A stretch of 8,203 nt of DNA from UBA11606 sp964513285 (GTDB lineage: Bacteria; Actinomycetota; Acidimicrobiia; Acidimicrobiales; Aldehydirespiratoraceae), in NCBI GenBank assembly GCA_964513285.1, contig CAZEML010000201.1, positions 1-8,203 on the forward strand. The letters are read 5' to 3'. The translations under genes were made by a program, and so were the position numbers. The number at the start of each line of letters is the position of its first letter. Position 1 is the first letter of the stretch. This document shows positions 1 through 5,360 of the stretch, in pieces. The notes under the pieces were generated by a model. The model had not been told where the DNA came from. It searched no databases and saw nothing but the letters and a program-made list of their open reading frames with translations.

Positions 1-54
1 GATGCCGGCGGGCCGGGGCCGGTCTGATCCGGCTCCGCATCTGAAGCCTGCGCT

Positions 55-82
55 CGGTGCCGGCCCTCAGGGGCCGGCACCG
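55..82 (-). terminator. GC-rich hairpin, likely rho-independent-like terminator
   Basis: A perfect inverted repeat has 12-bp arms (55-66 and 71-82) around a 4-base loop. It begins 7 bases after the stop codon of the nitronate monooxygenase-family gene. The stem is almost wholly G/C. No U-tract follows it on the minus strand, which is common for hairpin terminators in high-GC actinobacteria. It marks the probable end of the operon. The remaining 54 bases to the window edge show no supportable gene. Confidence 0.72.
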
Positions 83-88
83 GCGCGT

Positions 89-1219
89 TCAGACCTCGAG
101 TTGCTTGCCGAGCGACTCGACAGCGTCGATGAACTCCTCGACCATCTCCATCACGACACGAGCGGCGGGCTTCGATTCGTTCATGTTGCCGACGATCTGG
201 CCCACGAAGTAGTTCGACAGCGCTTCGGCGCCCGAACCGGTGTGGTGGGCCGCCCGGTCGATCCGCTGGATCGCCTCACCGGTCAACACCATCTGCATCG
301 GCATGCCCAACGGCATCGGCGTCTCGGGGTTCTCCCACTCGTCGGTCCAAGCCGACTTCAGCTGCCGGGCATGCTTCCCGGTGCGACTGCGGGACCGGAT
401 CGTGTCCGACGACGTCGCCGCCAGGAACTTGTCCTTCACGACCGGATGGGTCTCGGCCTCGTCGGTGGTCAACCACACCGAGCCACACCACACCCCAGCG
501 GCACCGAGCGCCATCGCCGCAGCCATCTGGCGGCCGCGGCCGATGCCACCCGCGCCGAGCACGGGCGTGTCGCCGACCGCGTCGACGATCTCGGGGATGA
601 GCACCATCGTGCCGATCTCGCCGGTGTGACCGCCGGCCTCGGAGCCCTGAGCGATGATGAAGTCCACACCGGCGTTCACATGGCGTTCGGCGTGTTGGGC
701 CTTGCCGGCCAACGCGCCGGTCTTGACGCCGAGCTCCTGGCAGCGGTCGATCATGTGCTGGGGAGGCGGGCCGAGGGCGTTGACGATGAGCGACGCGCCG
801 TGAGCCAGCGCGATCTCGAGGTTGGGGTCTTGCGACTCTGCCGACATCGGGGCGGCCCGGTCGTCACCACCCCGGCCGATCCCCACACCATCGTCGTCGG
901 CCAACGGCGGCACGTCGTAGCGCTCGAGGATGTCGTCGAGGAACGCCTTGGTCTCGGCCGGGATCAGGTCCCGGACCTGACCCATGTTGAGCCCGCCCTC
1001 GTCGGAGCCCGCGTACTTGGCCGGGACGATCAGATCGACGCCGAACGGCCGATCGCCGATCTCGTCCTTGATCCACTCGAGGTCGATCTCGAGCTGTCGG
1101 GGCGAGTGCGCGACCGCGCCGAGGACCCCGAGCCCGCCGGCCTTGGTCACCGCCGCCACGACGTCGCGGCAATGGGTGAAGGCGAAGATCGGGACGTCGA
1201 TCCCGAACATGTCCGTCAT
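89..1219 (-). CDS. Nitronate monooxygenase-family NAD(P)H-dependent flavin oxidoreductase (2-nitropropane dioxygenase-like)
   Basis: This is a predicted cytoplasmic FMN-dependent TIM-barrel oxidoreductase, 376 residues when counted from the ATG at 1219. The start region (FGIDVPIFAFTH, residues 5-16) matches the usual family opening. AGGLGVLGA (27-35), NALGPPP (147-153), the QGSEAGGHTG motif (191-200, with the family's active-site histidine at 198) and the glycine-rich LGAGGIGRGRQMA (221-233) are in the expected order. The C-terminal RSRSRTGKHARQL and AWTDEWENP stretches are typical of the actinobacterial subgroup. It is the last gene before the hairpin at 55-82. The reading frame stays open into the N gap, so the true start may be a few codons upstream; a GTG with a strong Shine-Dalgarno lies just across the gap. 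The family oxidises nitronates but also includes enoyl reductases (FabK) and IpdC of mycobacterial steroid catabolism. In this operon a role on a CoA thioester intermediate is as likely as nitronate detoxification. The family call is firm; the substrate is unknown. Confidence 0.9.
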   Translation of the reverse strand: MTDMFGIDVPIFAFTHCRDVVAAVTKAGGLGVLGAVAHSPRQLEIDLEWIKDEIGDRPFGVDLIVPAKYAGSDEGGLNMGQVRDLIPAETKAFLDDILERYDVPPLADDDGVGIGRGGDDRAAPMSAESQDPNLEIALAHGASLIVNALGPPPQHMIDRCQELGVKTGALAGKAQHAERHVNAGVDFIIAQGSEAGGHTGEIGTMVLIPEIVDAVGDTPVLGAGGIGRGRQMAAAMALGAAGVWCGSVWLTTDEAETHPVVKDKFLAATSSDTIRSRSRTGKHARQLKSAWTDEWENPETPMPLGMPMQMVLTGEAIQRIDRAAHHTGSGAEALSNYFVGQIVGNMNESKPAARVVMEMVEEFIDAVESLGKQLEV

Positions 1220-1222
1220 TGC

Positions 1223-1322
1223 NNNNNNNNNNNNNNNNNNNNNNNNNNNNNNNNNNNNNNNNNNNNNNNNNNNNNNNNNNNNNNNNNNNNNNNNNNNNNN
1301 NNNNNNNNNNNNNNNNNNNNNN
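1223..1322. other. Assembly gap (100 N)
   Basis: Exactly 100 consecutive N bases, a size commonly used as a placeholder for gaps of unknown length. It separates the P450 stop codon from the visible 5' end of the nitronate monooxygenase-family gene. The missing DNA could be only a few bases, or could hold a small gene such as a ferredoxin. Coordinates to the left of the gap depend on this arbitrary length. Confidence 0.97.
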
Positions 1323-1331
1323 TTCACGGCG

Positions 1332-2663
1332 TTACTTCCTCCTGACCTGCACGGGCAGGTGCGTGTAGCCCTTCACGAACGCCGACAACGTCCGCTCGGG
1401 TTCGTCCATGACTTCGATCCGCTCGAACCGCGGCAGGATCTCCTCCCAGAGGATCCGAAGCTGCAGCTCCGCGATCCGCGCGCCCATGCAGTAGTGGATG
1501 CCGTGGCCGAACGCGAGGTGACGGTCGGCGTTCGGGCGCTCGAGATCGACGACGTCGGCATTCGCCCCGAACATCGCCTCGTCGCGGTTGGCCGAGACGT
1601 ACCAGAGCAAGACCTGATCGTCCTTCTTGATCTGCTTGCCCTTGAACTCGACATCTCTGGTGGCGGTCCGGCGCATGTAGGCGAGCGGCGTCTGCCAGCG
1701 GATGATCTCGGGCACCAGATTCGAGATGAGACTCGGGTCGGCGATCAGCTTGTCGTACTGCTCGGGCCACTTGTTCAGCGCGTAGACGCTGCCCGACATG
1801 CTGTTTCGGGTCGTGTCGTTGCCGCCGACGATCAACAGGATCAGGTTGCCGAGATGCTCGATCGGCGACTTGTCCTTGGTCGACGGACCGTGAGCGAGCA
1901 TCGACACCATGTCGAAGCCCGGGTTCTCGCGCCGCTGCTGAAACAACCGGTCGAAGTACTCGACGCACTCCATGATCTGGTCACGGAAGTACTGCCGGCT
2001 CGTCGCCACGTCACGGGTGCCCGGCTCGGGGATGGTGGTGACGAGGTCGGACCACTTCGTCAGCAGGCGCCGGTCCTCGATCGGGAAGTCGAACAGGGTG
2101 GCCAACATCAAGGTCGTCAGCTCGATCGACACCGTGTCGACCCAGTCGAAGGTCTCCCCCTCGGGAAGCGACTCGAGCACGTTGACGGTGCGCTCTCGAA
2201 TCAGGTCCTCGAGATTGCGGAGCGAACTCGGGGCCGAGATGCCGCGCACCGTCTTGCGCTGATCGGTCTGGTCGGGCGGGTCCATGGCGATGAAGGCATC
2301 GAAGGGAATCGCGTTGTCGGGCAGTGGGGTGCCGACCGGGATGCTGAGCGTGATGCCCTTCGCCGACGAGAAGGACTCCCAGTCGCCTTCGACGGCCCGC
2401 ACGTCGTCCCACGTCGTGATCGACCAGTAGCGCCCGGACGAGCCGAGCTCGTTGAAGTGCACGGGGTCCTCCGCTCGCAGACGAGCGAAGTGGTCCTGCC
2501 ACCGATCCTCTCGGAAGAGGTGCGAGTTGAACGGATTGATGTCGTCGATCGCCAGCTGATCGGCGGCCGGTACGTCGGCGCCGAACCGAGCCTGCTCGAA
2601 CTCGGGGCCGGCGGCCGGCCGCGTCGCCAGCCATTCCTCACGGGTGAGTTGGGTGTCGGTCAT
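1332..2663 (-). CDS. Cytochrome P450, CYP153-like (terminal alkane/terpene/fatty-acid hydroxylase type)
   Basis: A soluble bacterial P450 of 443 residues with no membrane segment. The I-helix oxygen-activation motif GGNDTTRN is at 280-287, the K-helix ExxR (EIIR) at 319-322, and the heme loop FGHGIHYCMG at 385-394 with Cys392 as the iron ligand. Several stretches recall CYP153 enzymes: FIAMDPP (124-130), IRERT (155-159), ETFDWVD (170-176), SIELTT (179-184), LGNLILLIVGGNDTTRNSMS (271-290), EIIRWQTPLA and the C-terminal KGYTHLPV. CYP153 members put a hydroxyl on the terminal carbon of medium-chain alkanes, fatty acids or terpenes such as limonene, using a ferredoxin and a reductase. The heme loop departs from the FGFGIHRCMG I recall for CYP153A, so this may be another subfamily. 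The ATG at 2663 overlaps the preceding stop (ATGA) and has AGAAGG 7 bases upstream. No ferredoxin or ferredoxin reductase gene is visible. The P450 call is certain; CYP153 kinship is judged by eye. Confidence 0.95.
   Translation of the reverse strand: MTDTQLTREEWLATRPAAGPEFEQARFGADVPAADQLAIDDINPFNSHLFREDRWQDHFARLRAEDPVHFNELGSSGRYWSITTWDDVRAVEGDWESFSSAKGITLSIPVGTPLPDNAIPFDAFIAMDPPDQTDQRKTVRGISAPSSLRNLEDLIRERTVNVLESLPEGETFDWVDTVSIELTTLMLATLFDFPIEDRRLLTKWSDLVTTIPEPGTRDVATSRQYFRDQIMECVEYFDRLFQQRRENPGFDMVSMLAHGPSTKDKSPIEHLGNLILLIVGGNDTTRNSMSGSVYALNKWPEQYDKLIADPSLISNLVPEIIRWQTPLAYMRRTATRDVEFKGKQIKKDDQVLLWYVSANRDEAMFGANADVVDLERPNADRHLAFGHGIHYCMGARIAELQLRILWEEILPRFERIEVMDEPERTLSAFVKGYTHLPVQVRRK
1338..1343 (-). 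promoter_or_regulatory. Strong ribosome binding site for the gene downstream of the P450
   Basis: The minus strand reads AGGAGG inside the last codons of the P450 gene. It lies 10 bases before a GTG at 1327-1325, which itself follows the P450 TAA by 4 bases. This GTG is probably the start of the next gene, whose body runs into the N gap. That gene is most simply the nitronate monooxygenase-family gene. The site supports translational coupling across this junction. Confidence 0.6.
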
Positions 2664-3904
2664 GATCTCGCCTTCTGGGTCTCGGCCCACGACATGCCGT
2701 GCTGAACGTCGGGTTCGCGCGGCAGACCGAGGGCCATCTCCGCCACGATGTTGCGCTGAATCGCCCACGTGCCGCCACCCAGCGTCAGTGCCGGGGAGAA
2801 CAGGTACCCGTAGTGCCACACCGGATCGACCTCGGGGAAGTGCTGACGGCGGAAGTTGATCTCGGTTGCGCCGCCGCGCGAACCCCTGGCGAGATCTCCG
2901 GACGGGCCGCTGCCGGTGAGCATGCCCTCCGCGCCCACCAACTCCTTCGCGAGCTCCATGACCTCCTGGCCGTGCTCGTCGGCCATCAGCTTCTGGATCG
3001 ACGCCTCGGTGCCGGGCGTGCGCCCGTTGAGCTTGGCCGACAGGGTGCGGAGCCGGTTGAGCCGCAGCACCTCGGCGTTGCTGAACATGCGGGCGAGCTT
3101 CTGGCGAAGTACCGGGTCCTCGACGGGGCCCATCCCGCGGACCCGATCGAGCAGGTCGTAGGCGGACGGCCCGGCCCCCCACAGCGAACCGGCCGAACTC
3201 AACGACACCCGTTCGTTGGCGAGGGTGACCTTGGCGAGGCGCCAACCATCTCCCTCCTCGCCGATGCGGTTCTCGACCGGCAGCCGCATGTCGTCGAAGA
3301 ACACCTGGTTGAACGAATGGGCGGTCGTCATGTCGACGATGGGCGACATCGTCAGACCGGGCGTGTCCATCGGGACGGCGAAGTACGAGATGCCGCGGTG
3401 CTTGGGGGCATCGGGGTCGGTGCGGGCGATGAGGATGCCCATGTCGCTGACGTGTGCACCCGACGACCAGACCTTGGCGCCGTTGATGATGTACTCGTCG
3501 CCGTCGCGCACCGCGCGGGTGGCCAGGTTGGCCAGATCGGAGCCGGCGTCGGGCTCTGAGAACAGCTGACACCAGATGTCCTCGTGGGTGAAGATCCGGT
3601 CGAGGTACCGCGCCTTCTGCTCGTCGGTGCCGCCGAGCAGGATGGTGGGGGCGGCCCAGCCGACCCCGATGGCGTTGGTCGCCATCTCCCGACCGGTCGT
3701 CCGGTCGATCTCGAGCCCTTCGAGCTCTTGTTGGATGATGATCTGGTGGATCGGGTCGGCGCCGAGCCCCCAGGGTTCGGGCCAGTGGGGCACGACGTAG
3801 CCGGCCTCGTGCACCTGGGCTTGGGTCGGCTTCGGGTTGGCCTCCCGCCAGGCCCGCACCGCGAGGCGGCGGGGATCGTCGTCAGCGGGGAAGTCGAAAT
3901 CCAT
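2660..3904 (-). CDS. Acyl-CoA dehydrogenase (FadE-type)
   Basis: A flavoprotein of 414 residues, the usual family length, predicted to introduce an alpha,beta double bond into an acyl-CoA and pass electrons from FAD to electron transfer flavoprotein. The FAD/substrate signature QLFSEPDAGSDLA is at 113-125, NGAKVWSSGAH at 141-151 and RGISYFAVPM at 170-179. The C-terminal GGGTWAIQRNIVAE (376-389) aligns with the family's EGTxxIQR region. The position of the MCAD catalytic Glu376 is glycine here. Glu231 in LANERVS aligns by eye with the catalytic base of isovaleryl-CoA and long-chain dehydrogenases (MCAD Thr255 position). That arrangement suits branched or bulky substrates. The ATG at 3904 shares one base with the hydratase stop (TGATG), with AGAGGA 9 bases upstream. 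Its 3' end overlaps the P450 start by 4 bases. In an atu/liu-like route it would fill the citronellyl-CoA or isovaleryl-CoA dehydrogenase step; the substrate is inferred only. Confidence 0.95.
   Translation of the reverse strand: MDFDFPADDDPRRLAVRAWREANPKPTQAQVHEAGYVVPHWPEPWGLGADPIHQIIIQQELEGLEIDRTTGREMATNAIGVGWAAPTILLGGTDEQKARYLDRIFTHEDIWCQLFSEPDAGSDLANLATRAVRDGDEYIINGAKVWSSGAHVSDMGILIARTDPDAPKHRGISYFAVPMDTPGLTMSPIVDMTTAHSFNQVFFDDMRLPVENRIGEEGDGWRLAKVTLANERVSLSSAGSLWGAGPSAYDLLDRVRGMGPVEDPVLRQKLARMFSNAEVLRLNRLRTLSAKLNGRTPGTEASIQKLMADEHGQEVMELAKELVGAEGMLTGSGPSGDLARGSRGGATEINFRRQHFPEVDPVWHYGYLFSPALTLGGGTWAIQRNIVAEMALGLPREPDVQHGMSWAETQKARS
2671..2676 (-). promoter_or_regulatory. Ribosome binding site of the P450 gene
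   Basis: The minus strand reads AGAAGG, ending 7 bases before the ATG at 2663. It lies inside the 3' end of the acyl-CoA dehydrogenase gene. It fixes the P450 start at the ATGA overlap. Confidence 0.6.
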
Positions 3905-4701
3905 CAGCGTTCGTCCTCTTCTCGGAACCCGTCGGGGATCCAGGCGGCGGGGCGCTTCTCCAGAAAGGCGGCCATGCCTTCCTTGGCGTCGTCGCCCTGG
4001 AACAGTTCAGCCGACAGTGGCGCGGTCCACCCAAACGCCTCGTCGGTCGTGAGGTTCGGGACGGTGGCGAGCAGTTGCTTCGTCGCCGCCAGTGCGGCCG
4101 GGCTGCCCTTGACGAGGTCGGCGACGACCGCGTCGACCGCGGCATCGATCTCATCGGCGGCGACCGCCTCGTTGATGATGCCCATCCGCTGAGCCTCAGG
4201 GGCGAGAAAGCGGTTGCCCCGCAAGAACGCGGCCCGTGCATCGGACGCTCGCATCTTCGGAAGACACAGCACCGAGATCATCGCGGGCGCCACACCGATC
4301 CGGACCTCGGTGAACCCCATCTTCGCGGTGTCGAGCACGACCGAATAGTCCATCGCCGCCGCGAGGCCCATGCCGCCGGCGACACAGTGCCCGTTGATCT
4401 TGCCCACGTAGGGTTTCGCGGATCGACCGAAGCGGGCGAACATCTCGGCCGGGTCGACCTGGCGGACCGGTGCATCGGCCGTTCGGCCCGAGCGCTCCGA
4501 CAGGTTCGCTCCCGCGCAGAAGGTGCTGCCGGTGTTCGTCAACACGATCACGCGGACGGCGTCGTCGGCCTCGGCCGCGTCGAGGACATCCATCAGCTCT
4601 GCGGTGAGCTGGGCGCTCAAGGCGTTCTTGCGTTCGGGGTCGTCGAGGGTGACGGTGCAGACGCCGTCGACGGTTTCGCTGCGGACGACGGGATCGGTCA
4701 T
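3904..4701 (-). CDS. Enoyl-CoA hydratase/isomerase (crotonase) family protein, glutaconyl-CoA hydratase-like
   Basis: A crotonase of 265 residues, a standard length. The first oxyanion-hole segment FCAGANLSE is at 61-69. The second, NGHCVAGGMG, is at 103-112. The residue matching the first catalytic glutamate of rat crotonase (Glu144) is glycine here (Gly112). The second glutamate (Glu164 equivalent) is kept as Glu132 in TEVRIGVAPAMIS (131-143). That EVRIGxAPAxIS pattern with glycine at the first site recalls LiuC/AtuE-type methylglutaconyl- or isohexenylglutaconyl-CoA hydratases. It would follow the carboxylase step in such a pathway. The ATG at 4701 overlaps the regulator stop (ATGA) with AAGGAG 4 bases upstream. 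The crotonase family call is firm. The hydratase subtype is inferred, and lyase, isomerase or hydrolase activity is possible. Confidence 0.93.
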   Translation of the reverse strand: MTDPVVRSETVDGVCTVTLDDPERKNALSAQLTAELMDVLDAAEADDAVRVIVLTNTGSTFCAGANLSERSGRTADAPVRQVDPAEMFARFGRSAKPYVGKINGHCVAGGMGLAAAMDYSVVLDTAKMGFTEVRIGVAPAMISVLCLPKMRASDARAAFLRGNRFLAPEAQRMGIINEAVAADEIDAAVDAVVADLVKGSPAALAATKQLLATVPNLTTDEAFGWTAPLSAELFQGDDAKEGMAAFLEKRPAAWIPDGFREEDER

Positions 4702-5360
4702 CGGGCTCCTTGCGGGTGCGGCCCGGCCGGACCGATCGGCAGCCCGGCGAGAACGACTTCGACCATGGCGTCGGCGGCGTCCTTCGGACTGGTGGCGAGG
4801 GTGGGCATGACCTCGGGGCGGACGAACTCCGCACCGAGACCGGCGATCATGCGAGCGACCGCTGCGGTGTCGACCTCGGCGATCTCCCCGTTGGCGACGG
4901 CCACGTCGAGCAACGCCCGAGTCACGTCGATGAGGTACTCGGAGTGGGCGGCGTTGAGGGCACGGCCTTCCGGGCTCGACGACATGTCGTCGGCGAACTC
5001 CTGGGTCGTGTCCTGGACCGCGACGGTCGCGGCGGCGAGGTACGCCCGCACCGCCTCGAGGGCGGACATGTCGTCGACGATCGCCCGGCGAGCGGTCCGA
5101 CCGACGTGTCGGAGGTTGCGGTCGACGACCATCATCACGAGCGCATTGCGACCCTCGGCGAGGCCATACAGGGTGCGCAACGAACAGTTCAGCTGGGACG
5201 CGAGTTCGGCCATCGTGACGTCGACGAACCCCTTGTCGAAGATCCGCCCCAACTCGTCGAGGATCTCCCGCTGCCGGATGGTCAACTCCGCCTCGCGTTC
5301 GCGGCTGAGCACCGGCTCCGGGGCGGGAACGGTCCGCAGGTGGTCGCGCAGTCCGGTCAC
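4698..5360 (-). CDS. TetR/AcrR-family transcriptional regulator
   Basis: A 220-residue DNA-binding regulator. The N-terminal helix-turn-helix domain covers about residues 26-74: RQREILDELGRIF is followed by GFVDVTMAELASQLNCS and the recognition-helix part LRTLYGLAEGRNALV. The rest is alpha-helical (about 80-205) and would form the ligand-binding and dimerisation domain. The GTG at 5360 is chosen because it overlaps the DUF1446 stop as GTGA and leaves a normal N-terminal arm before the HTH; a GGAG lies about 10 bases upstream. The gene lies inside the operon, not divergent from it, so it is made together with the enzymes. By analogy with AtuR and KstR-type repressors it probably represses the operon and is released by an acyl-CoA intermediate. 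The operator is presumably at the promoter beyond the right edge. Family call firm; ligand unknown. Confidence 0.93.
   Translation of the reverse strand: MTGLRDHLRTVPAPEPVLSREREAELTIRQREILDELGRIFDKGFVDVTMAELASQLNCSLRTLYGLAEGRNALVMMVVDRNLRHVGRTARRAIVDDMSALEAVRAYLAAATVAVQDTTQEFADDMSSSPEGRALNAAHSEYLIDVTRALLDVAVANGEIAEVDTAAVARMIAGLGAEFVRPEVMPTLATSPKDAADAMVEVVLAGLPIGPAGPHPQGAR
4706..4711 (-). promoter_or_regulatory. Ribosome binding site of the crotonase gene
   Basis: The minus strand reads AAGGAG, 4 bases before the ATG at 4701, within the last codons of the TetR gene. It supports the ATGA-overlap start and coupled translation. Confidence 0.65.

Noticed and set aside
1..40. Possible minus-strand gene start (ATG at 40-38) and a short CCGG-based hairpin beyond the terminator
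   Set aside because: Only 13 codons are visible, with no convincing ribosome binding site or homology; the short repeat is expected in such GC-rich sequence.
1345..1360. Small inverted repeat ACCTGC/GCAGGT near the P450 stop codon as a terminator
   Set aside because: The stem is only 6 bp, lies inside coding sequence just before the strong AGGAGG, and has no U-tract; chance is sufficient.
984..2705. Long plus-strand open frame crossing the N gap and opposite the P450
   Set aside because: It runs through the N stretch and antisense to the P450; no family motif is visible.
2664..3572. In-frame upstream extension of the P450 frame over the acyl-CoA dehydrogenase gene
   Set aside because: The extension is an out-of-frame shadow of the dehydrogenase; the P450 starts at the ATGA overlap at 2663 with its own ribosome binding site.
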